The notes under the pieces are model-generated. The model saw nothing but the letters and a program-made list of their open reading frames with translations. It was not told the DNA's origin and ran no database searches. Positions 34,225 through 44,146 of a DNA stretch of 64,000 nucleotides are shown here, in pieces; positions within the stretch are counted from its first letter, which is position 1; every line of letters starts with the position of its first letter. A program made the position numbers and the translations under genes. The DNA is taken from positions 3,005,630 through 3,069,629 of the forward strand of contig NZ_CP078077.1 in NCBI RefSeq assembly GCF_023101185.1, in the 5' to 3' direction. The DNA comes from Microbacterium galbinum. GTDB taxonomy: Bacteria > Actinomycetota > Actinomycetes > Actinomycetales > Microbacteriaceae.

Positions 34225-35802
34225 TCAGCTCGCCTCGGCGAGCACGTCGCCGGCCGGCTCCTCGAGCTTCGAGGAGCGGATCGGGTGACCGCTCGTCGAC
34301 AGGCAGCGACCGGTCTTCAGGTCCCACTTCCAGTCGTGCATGCTGCACGTGAGGATGCCGTCGCCGTCGACCGTTCCGGTGCGGGTGAGGTCGGCGCGCA
34401 GGTGCGGGCACCGACGCTGCACGAGCCAGTCGCCGATCTCGGCGTCCTCGGTCTGGTCGGTCTGCTCCTGGTACCAGTTCTCGACGTACTCGATGCGGTC
34501 GACCGACAGGCACTTGAGGAACGTCGTCAGGAACTCGTTGAACTTGCCGCTGCGCCCCACCTGGAACTGCATCGACAGGAAGATCGAGTTCGACCAGTCG
34601 ATCTCGTGATCACGGATGTTCGTCGAGACGAGGTCGGCGGGGATCGTGTACCAGTAGACGCACTCCTCCCCCGCGTACTCGCGCACCTTGGCGCGCGGGA
34701 AGTCGACCACCATGTCGAGGTCGCCGATCCGGAAACGCACGTTGCCGCCGACGCCGAGACGGATCGTGCGGGACTTCTTCAGCAGCGGCTCCCACCACTC
34801 CTTGATCGCCGCGAGGATCTCTTCCGCGGGCAGCGCCTCGGCGCGCGAGGCCTCTTCGTCGCGGATCTCCTGCTGACGGCTGGCCCGCTGCTCCTCGAGG
34901 TAGTCCCACTTCTCGTCGAAGATGTGCGAGATCTCGGCATCGGTGTACAGCGTCTGCTCGGTCGTGACGTCACCCGAGGCGACCGTGACGACCGTGCCGG
35001 GGATGAAGAGCTGACCGTCGTACTGCGGCGCCAGCTCCTTCATGTGCGCGAGGAACTGCTTCTGGTCGGTGAAGATCGATTCGCCGTTGCGCCCCGTGCC
35101 GTTGAAGTCGAAGAGCTCGTCGCGCAGGAACATGGGCGGGCCCGCCATCGGGAACACGTGCGGCGCATCGACCTTCTCGATGTAGTACATCGCGCGCTTG
35201 TTCTGCGCCTCGCGCTTGAGCTGGGCGAAGTTCTGCTTCGCATCCATCGGGAGGTCGTAGACCATCGGCCACCAGATCGCGCCCGAGACCTGCGTGAAAT
35301 ACGCGTCAGGCTTGCCGAAGTGCAGCAGGCTGTCGAGGTCGAGCGGGTGCGAATCGTTCTGGTTCAGCACCGACCCGGTGCCGTCGTCGATGCTGAGCGA
35401 GGAGTCGCCGATCGGGCCGTCGCTGGGGGCGCGCAGCGGGGTGATCATGATCTTGAGGTCGCCGCGCTCGATGATCTCGCCCGCGGGCGCGTACGTGATG
35501 TTGGTGTAACCGAGGGCCCGGATGTCCTGCTCGAGATCGTCGATCGGGTACTCGGGCAGCAGCACCTCGATGTCCTTGCGGATGTACCGCTCGAGCAGCT
35601 TCGGGTCGAAGTGGTCGCGGTGACGATGCGAGATGTAGAGGAAGTCCGCTTCCCTCCCGAAGCGCTCCCAGTCGAGCGCGCGGTTGTCGGGGAAGGGGAA
35701 CCAGGAGCCGAAGAAGGACGGTCCGAGCACGGGGTCGCAGATGATGTTCCCGCCGACCGTCTCGATGAACATCCCGGCGTGGCCGAGTCCCGTGATCCGC
35801 AT
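34225..35802 (-). CDS. MBL-fold metallohydrolase with C-terminal Rieske 2Fe-2S domain
   Basis: 525 aa. The N-terminal UlaG-like metallo-beta-lactamase fold carries ISHRHRDHFD (H59, H61, D63, H64) and runs to about residue 300. A middle region of about 130 residues follows. A complete Rieske motif is near the C-terminus: C465-x-H467 (RRCPHLR) and C486-x2-H489 (TCSMHDWKWDL). The two modules together recall CMP-N-acetylneuraminate hydroxylase, which has the Rieske domain N-terminal, so domain order is reversed here. Probably a cytoplasmic oxygenase-like or redox enzyme; substrate unknown. ATG at 35800-35802 is chosen over the earlier frame start because AGGAGGA lies five bases before it. Confidence 0.85.
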   Translation of the reverse strand: MRITGLGHAGMFIETVGGNIICDPVLGPSFFGSWFPFPDNRALDWERFGREADFLYISHRHRDHFDPKLLERYIRKDIEVLLPEYPIDDLEQDIRALGYTNITYAPAGEIIERGDLKIMITPLRAPSDGPIGDSSLSIDDGTGSVLNQNDSHPLDLDSLLHFGKPDAYFTQVSGAIWWPMVYDLPMDAKQNFAQLKREAQNKRAMYYIEKVDAPHVFPMAGPPMFLRDELFDFNGTGRNGESIFTDQKQFLAHMKELAPQYDGQLFIPGTVVTVASGDVTTEQTLYTDAEISHIFDEKWDYLEEQRASRQQEIRDEEASRAEALPAEEILAAIKEWWEPLLKKSRTIRLGVGGNVRFRIGDLDMVVDFPRAKVREYAGEECVYWYTIPADLVSTNIRDHEIDWSNSIFLSMQFQVGRSGKFNEFLTTFLKCLSVDRIEYVENWYQEQTDQTEDAEIGDWLVQRRCPHLRADLTRTGTVDGDGILTCSMHDWKWDLKTGRCLSTSGHPIRSSKLEEPAGDVLAEAS

Positions 35803-35861
35803 TGCGCTCCTCCTGGTGCATCCCGGACGCCCCTGTTCGAGCGCCCTCCTGGACGGCACCG

Positions 35862-35867
35862 ATTCTA
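35862..35867 (-). promoter_or_regulatory. Possible -10 box of the MBL-Rieske operon
   Basis: Minus strand TAGAAT, 60 bases before the MBL-Rieske start in the 123-bp gap after the helicase gene. A close match to TANAAT, but no clear -35. Confidence 0.45.
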
Positions 35868-35925
35868 CCCGCGCCCCGCTGTGCGTCCGCAGCGACCGGG
35901 CCGTGGATAACCCGGTGTCGGGGAC

Positions 35926-38892
35926 TCAGTCGTCGAAGAGTCCGCGGATGTCGTCCGCGGTGAGCGCCTGAGCGAAGAGGGCCTCGTCGTCCATCACGGC
36001 CGAGAAGAGCCGTGCCTTGCGCCGCTGCAGGTCGAGCACCTTCTCCTCGATCGTGCCTACCGAGATCATGCGATAGACGAAGACCTGCGCGGACTGTCCG
36101 ATGCGGTGCGTGCGGTCGACGGCCTGCGCCTCGGCCGCCGGGTTCCACCACGGGTCCAGCAGGAAGACGTAGTCGGCCTCGGTGAGCGTCAGGCCGAACC
36201 CACCGGCTTTGAGGCTGATGAGGAAGACCGGCTGCGTGCCGTCCCGGAAGCCGTCGACGATCTCCTGTCGGCGCAGGGACGCTCCGTCGAGATGCGCATA
36301 CGGGATGCCGGCGGCGGTGAGCCGTTCGGCGGCGAGGTCGAGGAACGACGTGAACTGGCTGAAGACGAGGGCGCGGTGGCCCTCCTCCTGCAGTTCGGCG
36401 ACCCTCTCCAGCAGAACGTCGAGCTTGCGCGACCCGATCCGGCGATCGTTCGCATCGATGAGGGCCGGCGACAGGCTCAGCATCCGCAGCAGCGTCAGCG
36501 AACGGAACACGATGAACCGGTTGCGATCGAGATCGGGCAGCAGACCGAGCACCTTCTGACGCTCGCGCTGCAGCACGGCCTCGTACAGCGCGCGATGCGA
36601 GGCGCTGAGCTCGACCTCGAGGATCTGCTCCTGCTTCGAGGGGAGGTCGGGGGCCACGTGCTCCTTGGTGCGCCGCAGCACCAGGGGGCGGATCCGTCGC
36701 CGCAGCTGCGCGAGACGACGCTGACGGTAGGGGCCGCCCTCCTCGTTCTCGGGGACCTTGCCCTGCTCGATCGGCTGGATGTAGCGCTCACGGAACTTTC
36801 GGGCGGAGGGGAAGAGACCGGGTGCGGTGAGCTGGAGCAGCGCCCAGAGCTCGGTGAGGCTGTTCTCGAGGGGGGTTCCGGTCACGGCGATCGTCACGTC
36901 CGAGCGGAAGCCCGCGATCGCGCGGTGCAGTTTGGTCGCGGGATTCTTGACGAACTGGGCCTCATCGAGCACGATCCCCGCCCACTCGACCGCGGCGAAG
37001 GCATCCGCGTCGAGACGGGCGACCGCGTAGGTGGTGACGACCACGTCGGTGCCGAACGGCTCGGCCAGACCGGACGAGCGCGTCGCGCCGCGCACCTGCA
37101 CCGCCAGCCCGGGGGCGAACCTGGCCGCCTCGGACTGCCACGTTCCGGCGACCGACGTCGGCGCGATCACGAGGAACGGCCGGCGCTCCCCCGTCTCGCG
37201 GGCATGCGCGATCAGAGTGAGGATCTGGAGTGTCTTCCCCAGGCCCATGTCGTCGGCGAGGATCCCGCCCAACCGGTGCTGCCAGAGGAAGGCGAGCCAG
37301 TCGAATCCCTCCTTCTGATACGGACGCAGCTCGGCGATGATCCCTTGCGGCATCGGTGCGGACGGCACACCCGTGGCAGCGCGCAGCCCTTCGGCCGTGG
37401 CCCGCCAGGTGACGGCGGGGAGAGCCTGATCGGCGAGATCCTCGAACTCCTCCCAGAGGTCGGTCTGATGACGGCTGATGCGGGGCCCGGTCTCCCACTC
37501 GTCGAGGTCGGCAGCCTCGTCGAGTAGTTCGCGCAAGCGGTCCAGCGCAGGATGCTGCAGCGAGAAGTAGCTCCCGTCGACGAGCAGGAGTTTCCTACGC
37601 CCCTTCGTCAGAGCGGTGAAGAGCGGTTCGAACGGGATCAGTCGGCCGTCGATGCGCACGAGCACGCCGAGGTCGAACCAGTCGGGGTCGGCGGACTCGA
37701 CCGTCGAGACCGTCACCTCCGGTTCGCCGGTGAGCTCGTGATACGTCTTGCGTCGACCGGACACCTCGACGAGCACCCCCTCGACCTCGAGACGGGGGAC
37801 GAGATGCGTGACGAACTCCGCGGCTTCGACGTCGTGGAACGTCCCTGTCGATGTGAAGCGCTCCCCCGTCGCCCGCTGCCAGACCGCGAGGATCGGTTCG
37901 AGGATTGCCGTCTCGGCCGCCCGATCGCGCACGCCGTGGGTGGACTCGTCGAGAGGCACGCGACCGAAGCCCCGGTACTCCCATTCGAACGCGAAGGCGA
38001 TCGTGTCGCCGCGACGGAACGTGAGCTGGAGCACCGGTGTCGGCAGGGGCAACGGCGGAAGATCGACCCGCGCACTGCCGCGCACCTCGATGCGACGCGC
38101 CAGCAGCGGATACGCCTCGCGCAGGAACGCCTCTTCGTCTGCACGCGGCACGACCAGAGGGCCGGAAGCGGCGATCAAAGCGTGCACCGAGTCGCTGAGC
38201 GGGATCTCGGCCAGGACCACCCGCACCCGGTGTCCGTGGGAGGTCACGGCGTAGATGCCGCTGCGTCCGATCGGGCGGATGTCTGCGTCGCCGATCGTCT
38301 CACCGTCGAACTCGCCCACGGCCGACACCTCGAGGTCGCCCTCGTCATTCCTGGCGATGTCCGCGCGCACACCCGCACGGTCGGCCAGCACGACCTCGAC
38401 ATCCTTCTGCGTCGGGACGAGCGGGATTCCGAGTGCCGCGCCCGCGCGGAGGTGGGACCACAGCAGACGGGATTCGAGGTGGTCGACCAGCAACCAGTCA
38501 CCCGCGGTGCCCGAGAGCAGTGAATCGCGCGCGATGCTCAGGAGGTCCGCGAACCAGCGCGAACGCTCACGCCCGTACCGCGCCGACGACCGCCGAACGG
38601 CGTCCCACGTGGCGCCGCCCTGTACCCACGCACCGCTGGCGGCGCTGCGCTCCAGAGGACGGATGCCGAGGAGGATCTCCCCCGTGCGCCGGGCGACGTC
38701 GCGAGGTGTCGCCGCACGGAGCGGTCGGGCCGCCCAGGGGTTGCCCCCACGCGACTCGCGGTAGCGGAGCTCGACACCGAGGGCGAGCGGAGCGAGGTCG
38801 TCGTCAGCGTCGTCGCGCGAACCGAGCAGCGCGCGCCACCCGTCGTCCGGACGCGACGGGTCGCGTCGCGCGGGATCGATCGGGAGCGCCAT
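35926..38892 (-). CDS. SNF2-family DEAD/DEAH-box helicase
   Basis: 988 aa. The C-terminal half is a full SNF2 ATPase: Walker A ADDMGLGKTLQ at about residue 545, motif II VLDEAQFVKN at about 642, motif III VTGTPLENSLTELWALL, then helicase C with HLDGASLRRQEIVDGF and the terminal motif VDRTHRIGQSAQVFVYR. The N-terminal about 480 residues are less familiar, with a SWIM-free beta-rich pattern. Resembles bacterial RapA/HepA-like or Snf2-related proteins of unknown role in transcription or DNA repair. The ATG at 38890-38892 is chosen because GGGGGAGG lies nine bases upstream; the frame-opening GTG at 38922 is inside the nusB terminator hairpin. Confidence 0.9.
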   Translation of the reverse strand: MALPIDPARRDPSRPDDGWRALLGSRDDADDDLAPLALGVELRYRESRGGNPWAARPLRAATPRDVARRTGEILLGIRPLERSAASGAWVQGGATWDAVRRSSARYGRERSRWFADLLSIARDSLLSGTAGDWLLVDHLESRLLWSHLRAGAALGIPLVPTQKDVEVVLADRAGVRADIARNDEGDLEVSAVGEFDGETIGDADIRPIGRSGIYAVTSHGHRVRVVLAEIPLSDSVHALIAASGPLVVPRADEEAFLREAYPLLARRIEVRGSARVDLPPLPLPTPVLQLTFRRGDTIAFAFEWEYRGFGRVPLDESTHGVRDRAAETAILEPILAVWQRATGERFTSTGTFHDVEAAEFVTHLVPRLEVEGVLVEVSGRRKTYHELTGEPEVTVSTVESADPDWFDLGVLVRIDGRLIPFEPLFTALTKGRRKLLLVDGSYFSLQHPALDRLRELLDEAADLDEWETGPRISRHQTDLWEEFEDLADQALPAVTWRATAEGLRAATGVPSAPMPQGIIAELRPYQKEGFDWLAFLWQHRLGGILADDMGLGKTLQILTLIAHARETGERRPFLVIAPTSVAGTWQSEAARFAPGLAVQVRGATRSSGLAEPFGTDVVVTTYAVARLDADAFAAVEWAGIVLDEAQFVKNPATKLHRAIAGFRSDVTIAVTGTPLENSLTELWALLQLTAPGLFPSARKFRERYIQPIEQGKVPENEEGGPYRQRRLAQLRRRIRPLVLRRTKEHVAPDLPSKQEQILEVELSASHRALYEAVLQRERQKVLGLLPDLDRNRFIVFRSLTLLRMLSLSPALIDANDRRIGSRKLDVLLERVAELQEEGHRALVFSQFTSFLDLAAERLTAAGIPYAHLDGASLRRQEIVDGFRDGTQPVFLISLKAGGFGLTLTEADYVFLLDPWWNPAAEAQAVDRTHRIGQSAQVFVYRMISVGTIEEKVLDLQRRKARLFSAVMDDEALFAQALTADDIRGLFDD

Positions 38893-38909
38893 GGACCTCA
38901 TCCTCCCCC

Positions 38910-38935
38910 GCACCTCCGACACGCGGCGGAGGTGC
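38910..38935 (-). terminator. Hairpin terminator of efp-nusB
   Basis: Perfect 9-bp stem (arms 38910-38918 and 38927-38935, 8-nt loop), 11 bases after the nusB stop. No U tract. It separates efp-nusB from the helicase gene. Confidence 0.55.
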
Positions 38936-38946
38936 GATCAGAGCGT

Positions 38947-39357
38947 TCAGGCCGCGCGGGACACCCGACCGAGGACGCCGTGCACGAACGCGCCCGAGTC
39001 ATCGGTCGAGAACTCCTTGGCGAGCTCCACGGCCTCGTCGATCGCGACGGCCGTCGGGACCTCGTCGTTGTGCAGGATCTCCCAGACGGCGATGCGCAGG
39101 AGTGCGCGGTCGACCGCCGGCATCCGCTCGATCTTCCACTCACGGCTGTGCGTGGTGATCTGCTCGTCGATCTCGTCGCGGTGATCGATGATGCCGTCGA
39201 CGATCTCACGGGCGTACAGCCAGGAGGCCTCGCGAGCAGGTTCGCTCGCCGCCCGCTTGGCCTCGGCCGCGAGGGCGATGGCGACGTCGTCTCCGCGCAC
39301 GTCGGCGGAGAAGAGGATGTCGAGTGCGCGCTTGCGCGCCTTCGTCCGAGCGCTCAC
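38947..39357 (-). CDS. nusB: Transcription antitermination factor NusB
   Basis: 136 aa all-helical NusB. Binds boxA RNA with NusE (S10) in rRNA antitermination. The N-terminal KARKRALDILFSADVRGDD is the arginine-rich RNA-binding helix, and RMPAVDRALLRIAVWEIL is the family signature. GTG start three bases after the efp stop, so the two genes form one transcript. Confidence 0.96.
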   Translation of the reverse strand: MSARTKARKRALDILFSADVRGDDVAIALAAEAKRAASEPAREASWLYAREIVDGIIDHRDEIDEQITTHSREWKIERMPAVDRALLRIAVWEILHNDEVPTAVAIDEAVELAKEFSTDDSGAFVHGVLGRVSRAA

Positions 39358-39360
39358 GCC

Positions 39361-39921
39361 TTACTTCTCGCGACCCAGGTACTCACCCGTGCGGGTGTCG
39401 ACCTTGATCTTGGTGCCGGTCTCGAGGAACAGCGGAACCTGCATCTCGTAGCCGGTCTCGAGGGTGGCGGGCTTCGTGCCGGCCGACGAGCGGTCGCCCT
39501 GCAGACCGGGCTCGGTGTACGTCACCTCGAGGATGACCGACGCCGGAAGGTCGATGTACAGCGGGTTGCCGTTGTTCAGAGCGATCGTGACCTGCTGGTT
39601 CTCGAGCAGGAAGTTCTTCGCGTCGCCGACCGTGGCCGCGCCGACCGTGAGCTGGTCGAAGTCGGTGGCGTCCATGAAGACGAAGCCGTCGCCGTCGTTG
39701 TACAGGTAGGTGAAGTCGCGGCGGTCGACGTTCTCGATGTCGATCTTCGCGCCCGCGTTGTACGTGCGGTCGACGACCTTGCCGGAGACGACGTTCTTGA
39801 GCTTGGTGCGCACGAACGCACCGCCCTTTCCGGGCTTCACGTGCTGGAACTCGATGACGCTCCAGAGCTGCCCGTCGATGCTGAGGACGACGCCGTTCTT
39901 GATGTCTGCGGTAGATGCCAT
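39361..39921 (-). CDS. efp: Elongation factor P
   Basis: 186 aa, three beta-barrel domains, tRNA-shaped. Relieves ribosome stalling at polyproline. The functional loop at the tip of domain I is VKPGKGGAF with Lys32. The family motif GDTRAG-equivalent lies at the end ([13 protein letters not shown]). Neither earP nor epmA is present here; actinobacterial EF-P is thought to use an unmodified or differently modified Lys. Directly upstream of nusB. Confidence 0.97.
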   Translation of the reverse strand: MASTADIKNGVVLSIDGQLWSVIEFQHVKPGKGGAFVRTKLKNVVSGKVVDRTYNAGAKIDIENVDRRDFTYLYNDGDGFVFMDATDFDQLTVGAATVGDAKNFLLENQQVTIALNNGNPLYIDLPASVILEVTYTEPGLQGDRSSAGTKPATLETGYEMQVPLFLETGTKIKVDTRTGEYLGREK

Positions 39922-39991
39922 GCGCTGAGAGTTCCGTTCCTGTGTGGTTTTCGCGGCCGCCCTCGCAGGGCGCGGACCCGGCCGACAGTAG

Positions 39992-39997
39992 ATTCTA
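39992..39997 (-). promoter_or_regulatory. Possible -10 box of efp-nusB
   Basis: Minus strand TAGAAT, overlapping the aroQ stop codon, 70 bases before the efp start. The box is part of a GTAGAATCTAC palindrome. No clear -35. Confidence 0.45.
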
Positions 39998-40432
39998 CGG
40001 GATGAGGGCGGTGAGCCGTCGCACGGCCTCGGCGTACCCCTCCACGCCGCGCCCGATCACCCGCACGGCGGCGACGTCTTCGAGGTAGGAATGGTGGCGG
40101 AACTCCTCGCGCGCGTGCACGTCCGAGATGTGCACCTCGGCGAAGGGCAGGGCGATCCCGGTCAATGCGTCACGCAGCGCCACGGACGTGTGGGTGAGCC
40201 CGCCGGGGTTGATCACGATCGCGGCGCAGTCCTCGCGGGCGGCCTGGATCGCATCGATCAGGACGCCCTCGTGATTGCTCTGGATCGCCCGGATCTCGTA
40301 GCCCGCGGCGGCGGCGGCATCGGTCGTGAGACGCTCGACGTCGGAGAGCGTCGCCGTGCCGTAGACCTCGGGCTCGCGCGTGCCGAGCAGATTGAGGTTG
40401 GGGCCGTTGACCAGCAGAATCCGAGCGCTCAC
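39995..40432 (-). CDS. aroQ: 3-dehydroquinate dehydratase, type II
   Basis: 145 aa. Converts 3-dehydroquinate to 3-dehydroshikimate, third step of chorismate synthesis. Type II signature [20 protein letters not shown] with catalytic Tyr, seen in two parts; [17 protein letters not shown] and [17 protein letters not shown] with catalytic His. The GTG start overlaps aroB by four bases. Confidence 0.97.
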   Translation of the reverse strand: MSARILLVNGPNLNLLGTREPEVYGTATLSDVERLTTDAAAAAGYEIRAIQSNHEGVLIDAIQAAREDCAAIVINPGGLTHTSVALRDALTGIALPFAEVHISDVHAREEFRHHSYLEDVAAVRVIGRGVEGYAEAVRRLTALIP

Positions 40433-41517
40433 GCGCCGACCTCCTGGTAGGCGGCGAAGAGCAGCGACTCGTCGGGAGCCTGGAGAACGGTCGGCTTGGC
40501 GATGTCGTCGAGCAGGATGAAGCGGAGCATTCCGCCGCGGCTCTTCTTGTCGCGCTGCATCGTGGCCAGGAGTTGCGGCCAGGCGCCCGCGCGGTACGAG
40601 GTCGGGAGACCGAGCGACTCGAGAACCGCGCGGTGGCGCAGCGCCGTCTCGTCGGACAGGCGCCCGGCGAGACGCGAGAGCTCGGCGGCGAAGAGCATCC
40701 CCACCGAGATCGCCGCGCCGTGGCGCCAGCGGTATCGCTCGGCATGCTCGATGGCGTGTCCGAGCGTGTGGCCGTAGTTGAGGATCTCGCGCTGCCCGGC
40801 CTCTCGGAAGTCCTCCGAGACGACGGCGGCCTTCATCTCGATCGCGAGCTCGACGGCGCGGCGGAACTCGTCCGAGGCCGGATCCACGGCGCGTGCGGGA
40901 TCCGCCTCGACGATGTCGAGGATCTCCGGTGCCCAGATGAAGCCGGCCTTCACGACCTCGGCGAACCCGGCCGTCGCCTCGTTGGCGCTGAGGCTGCGCA
41001 GCTCGTCCAGGTCGCCGATCACCGCACGCGGCGCCCAGAACGCCCCGACGAGGTTCTTGCCCTCCGCGGTGTTGATCCCGGTCTTGCCCCCGACGGAGGC
41101 GTCGACGAGACCGAGGACGGTGGTGGGCACCTGCACGAGCTGGATGCCGCGCAGCCAGGTCGCGGCCACGAAACCGGCCAGGTCGGTCACCGCTCCCCCG
41201 CCGTAGCCGATCACGGCATCCGTGCGCGTGAAGTCCGCCTGACCCATCACCTGCCAGCAGAAGGCCGCCACCTCGATGCGCTTGCCCTGCTCGGCATCCG
41301 GAATCTCTGCGAGCAGAACCTCGCGCGGACCGTTCTCGGTGTCCGCGAGGAGTCTGTCGCGCAGTTCGGCCGCCCGCGCGGCGAGCGTCGGAGGGTGCAC
41401 CACGAGAATCTTGCGCACCGTGGGCGTCAGCGCCTCCGACACGCGGTCGAGGATGTCCCGACCGATCACGATGTCGTAGGCATCGTCTCCGGTGACGCTG
41501 ATGGTCGTGGTGGTCAT
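40429..41517 (-). CDS. aroB: 3-dehydroquinate synthase
   Basis: 362 aa. NAD- and metal-dependent cyclisation of DAHP to 3-dehydroquinate. NAD-binding [18 protein letters not shown] and [15 protein letters not shown]; metal ligands in [18 protein letters not shown]. The ATG at 41515-41517 overlaps the aroK stop by ATGA; the longer open frame upstream lies inside aroK. Confidence 0.97.
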   Translation of the reverse strand: MTTTTISVTGDDAYDIVIGRDILDRVSEALTPTVRKILVVHPPTLAARAAELRDRLLADTENGPREVLLAEIPDAEQGKRIEVAAFCWQVMGQADFTRTDAVIGYGGGAVTDLAGFVAATWLRGIQLVQVPTTVLGLVDASVGGKTGINTAEGKNLVGAFWAPRAVIGDLDELRSLSANEATAGFAEVVKAGFIWAPEILDIVEADPARAVDPASDEFRRAVELAIEMKAAVVSEDFREAGQREILNYGHTLGHAIEHAERYRWRHGAAISVGMLFAAELSRLAGRLSDETALRHRAVLESLGLPTSYRAGAWPQLLATMQRDKKSRGGMLRFILLDDIAKPTVLQAPDESLLFAAYQEVGA

Positions 41518-42032
41518 CGCTGCTCTCTCCTCCAGGTGACGATCTCGTCTGCGATCTTCTGCATCGGCCGGCGCGACGTGTCGAACGTCGCCGTGGCCAC
41601 TTCTTCGTACCAGTCCCGGCGCGCCTCGAAGATCGAGGTCCATCGCTCCAGGGGATCCTCCGACTCGAGCAGCGGGCGCCCGGCTCCGCGGATCCGATCC
41701 GCGACCGCCTCGGGACTCACCGTGAGGAAGACCACGGGATGCGCGCCCAGCAGCGCGCGGGTCCCGGCATCCGTCACGGCGCCGCCGCCGAGGGAGATCA
41801 CACCGCCCTCCGCGAGCGCGTCGGCGACCGCGAGCCGCTCCAGCTCGCGGAAGTGACCCTCGCCGTACTCGGCGAAGATCACGGGGATCTGGCCGTGGGC
41901 GGCGACGATGCGCTTGTCGGTGTCGATGAACGGCACGCCCAGGCGGCGTGCGACACGCCGCCCCACACTGGTCTTGCCCGCAGCCATGGGACCGACGAGC
42001 ACCAGTGTGAGCGGATCAGTGCTGTTCGTCAT
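41514..42032 (-). CDS. aroK: Shikimate kinase
   Basis: 172 aa P-loop kinase phosphorylating shikimate. Walker [14 protein letters not shown] (about 14-26), shikimate Asp in FIDTDKRI, and GGGAV motif. The ATG at 42030-42032 gives a 17-base overlap with the aroC end, longer than the usual four; no later ATG or GTG before the P-loop would fit better. Follows aroC and precedes aroB. Confidence 0.95.
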   Translation of the reverse strand: MTNSTDPLTLVLVGPMAAGKTSVGRRVARRLGVPFIDTDKRIVAAHGQIPVIFAEYGEGHFRELERLAVADALAEGGVISLGGGAVTDAGTRALLGAHPVVFLTVSPEAVADRIRGAGRPLLESEDPLERWTSIFEARRDWYEEVATATFDTSRRPMQKIADEIVTWRREQR

Positions 42033-43245
42033 GCGCGAGCAGCGCGGCCTCGGATGCCGGCGCGGTGCGCAACTCCGCCGGGATCGCCGCGAGGTATCCC
42101 TCAAGGTTGCGACGGGTCTCGCCGACGCTGTCGCCGCCGAACTTCTCGAGCACGGCCCGGGCGAGTTCGATGGCGACCATCGCCTCGGCCACGACGCCCG
42201 CCGCGGGGACGGCGCACACGTCGGAGCGCTGGTGGTGGGCCGTCGCGTCGTCGCCGGTCGCGATGTCGATCGTGCGCAGCGCATGCGGCACCGTGGCGAT
42301 CGGCTTCATGCCGGCGCGCACGCGCAGCACGGTGCCGGTCGACATCCCGCCCTCGGTTCCGCCGGCACGGTCGGAGCCGCGGGTGATGCCGCCGTCGGTC
42401 GCGAAAAGCTCGTCGTGGGCGGCCGAGCCGCGACGACGTGTCGTCTCGAATCCGTCGCCGACCTCGACCCCCTTGATGGCCTGGATGCTCATGAGCGCCT
42501 GCGCGAGGCGGGCATCGAGCCGGCGGTCCCAGTGCACGTGCGAGCCGAGCCCCGGCGGGAGGCCGTAGGCGAGCACCTCGACGATGCCGCCGAGGGTGTC
42601 ACCGTCCTTCTTCGCATCGTCGACCTCGGCGACCATCAGCGCGGAGGTGGTCGCGTCGAAGCACCGGAGCGGATCGGCGTCGAGGGCGTCGACGTCGTCC
42701 GGCGTCGGCAGCGGTGAATCCGCCGGCACGGCGACCGGTCCGATCGAGAGGGTGTGGCTCACGAGACGGATGCCGAGCTCGCTGAGGAAGGAACGGGCGA
42801 CGGCACCCAGCGCGACGCGGGCGGCGGTCTCCCGAGCACTCGCACGCTCGAGGATCGGGCGGGCCTCGTCGAAGTCGTACTTCTGCATGCCCACGAGGTC
42901 GGCGTGACCCGGGCGGGGGCGCGTGAGCGGGGCGCCGCGGCCGCGGGACTTGTCGGTGAGCTCGGCGGGCTCGGGGTTCATGACCTCGGTCCACTTCGGC
43001 CACTCGGTGTTGCCGATGCGCAGCGCGATCGGGCTCCCCAGGGTCCTGCCGTGGCGGACGCCGCCGGAGATGCTCAGCTCGTCCTGCTCGAACTTCATGC
43101 GCGAGCCGCGCCCGTAGCCGAGTTTGCGACGCTGGAGGTCGGCCTGGATCGCCTCGGAGGAGATCGGGACACCGGAGGGAAGGCCCTCCATGATGGCGAT
43201 GAGTTCGGGGCCGTGCGATTCGCCGGCCGTCAGCACGCGGAGCAT
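42016..43245 (-). CDS. aroC: Chorismate synthase
   Basis: 409 aa. FMN-dependent elimination of phosphate from EPSP to give chorismate. N-terminal [22 protein letters not shown] in two parts, family signature [22 protein letters not shown] in two parts, and [15 protein letters not shown]. First gene of the aroC-K-B-Q set and the likely start of a transcript; aroE lies 70 bp upstream. A TAGAGG sequence just before the ATG does not fit a -10 box at a useful spacing. Confidence 0.97.
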   Translation of the reverse strand: MLRVLTAGESHGPELIAIMEGLPSGVPISSEAIQADLQRRKLGYGRGSRMKFEQDELSISGGVRHGRTLGSPIALRIGNTEWPKWTEVMNPEPAELTDKSRGRGAPLTRPRPGHADLVGMQKYDFDEARPILERASARETAARVALGAVARSFLSELGIRLVSHTLSIGPVAVPADSPLPTPDDVDALDADPLRCFDATTSALMVAEVDDAKKDGDTLGGIVEVLAYGLPPGLGSHVHWDRRLDARLAQALMSIQAIKGVEVGDGFETTRRRGSAAHDELFATDGGITRGSDRAGGTEGGMSTGTVLRVRAGMKPIATVPHALRTIDIATGDDATAHHQRSDVCAVPAAGVVAEAMVAIELARAVLEKFGGDSVGETRRNLEGYLAAIPAELRTAPASEAALLAHDEQH

Positions 43246-43315
43246 TCCTCTAGTCTCCCATGCGCGGCCGCGCCCGCCGTCCGCGTTTCAGCGACGTGTC
43301 ACAGAGCGCGCGGAG

Positions 43316-44146
43316 TCAGAGAGCGGCGCGCATCGCGGCCAGGACGGATGCCTCGTCGTCGAGCACGTGCGCCGGGTCACCGTGCAGGAAGACGCGGATC
43401 TGACGGATCGCCTGATGGAGCAGCATCCCGAGGCCCGACACGACGGGTGCGTCGCTCCACACCGCCGCCAGCGCCGATGGCCAGGGCGCGTAGGCGGCAT
43501 CGAAGAGCACTCCCCCGCCACCCGCCAAAGGCAGGGCGACGTCTGCGGGAAGAGACGTACCCGACGGAAGCGTCGCGACCGTCAGATCCACCGGGGTGGG
43601 AGGCGAATCGAACGAGGCGACGGAGACGGTCACGCCGAGACTGCCGCCGAGATCGACCAGTGCCGCAGCGCGATCCGGCCGTCGCGCGCGGATCTCCGCC
43701 CGCTCGGCACCGATCTCCGCCGCAGCGACCAGGGCGGATGCCGCCGTCGCCCCGGCACCGAGGATGCGCACGGTGCTCGCCGCCCGCATCCCGTCATCGG
43801 CCAGGGCGTCGACGATCCCCCCGACGTCGGTGTTGAACCCCGCCGGCCCGCCGTCGAGCAGGAGCGTGTTCACGGCTCCCGTGAGCGTCGCATGGCGATC
43901 GCGCACCGCCGCGGCCCTGAACGCCTGTTCCTTGAGGGGCATCGTGAGCGAGAGTCCACGCCACGATCCGTCGAGCCCGGACAGCGCCGACGGCAGGTCG
44001 TCGGCGCTCACGCGGCGGCGGTCGTACTCCCAGTCCAGCCCGAGCACACGATAGGCCGCGGCGTGGAGCGCCGGAGACTTCGAATGCGCGATCGGATCCC
44101 CCCACACCGCGAGCCGGTGGGGGGAACGAGCGTCAGCAGCCGGCAT
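43316..44146 (-). CDS. aroE: Shikimate dehydrogenase
   Basis: 276 aa. NADPH-dependent reduction of dehydroshikimate. Shikimate-binding VWGDPIAHSKSPALH near the N-terminus, catalytic Lys in LTMPLKEQA, Asp in GFNTDVGGI, and NADP-binding RILGAGATAASALVAA. The ATG at 44144-44146 overlaps the mltG end by 14 bases; the open frame upstream runs inside mltG. Expected to be co-transcribed from alaS-ruvX-mltG. Confidence 0.94.
   Translation of the reverse strand: MPAADARSPHRLAVWGDPIAHSKSPALHAAAYRVLGLDWEYDRRRVSADDLPSALSGLDGSWRGLSLTMPLKEQAFRAAAVRDRHATLTGAVNTLLLDGGPAGFNTDVGGIVDALADDGMRAASTVRILGAGATAASALVAAAEIGAERAEIRARRPDRAAALVDLGGSLGVTVSVASFDSPPTPVDLTVATLPSGTSLPADVALPLAGGGGVLFDAAYAPWPSALAAVWSDAPVVSGLGMLLHQAIRQIRVFLHGDPAHVLDDEASVLAAMRAAL

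Noticed and set aside
38893..38922. GTG start of the SNF2 helicase at 38922
   Set aside because: It lies inside the nusB hairpin, and the ATG at 38892 has a much better ribosome binding site.
43246..43315. Leaderless promoter before aroC
   Set aside because: The nearest box (TAGAGG) does not end in T and the spacing to the ATG is wrong.
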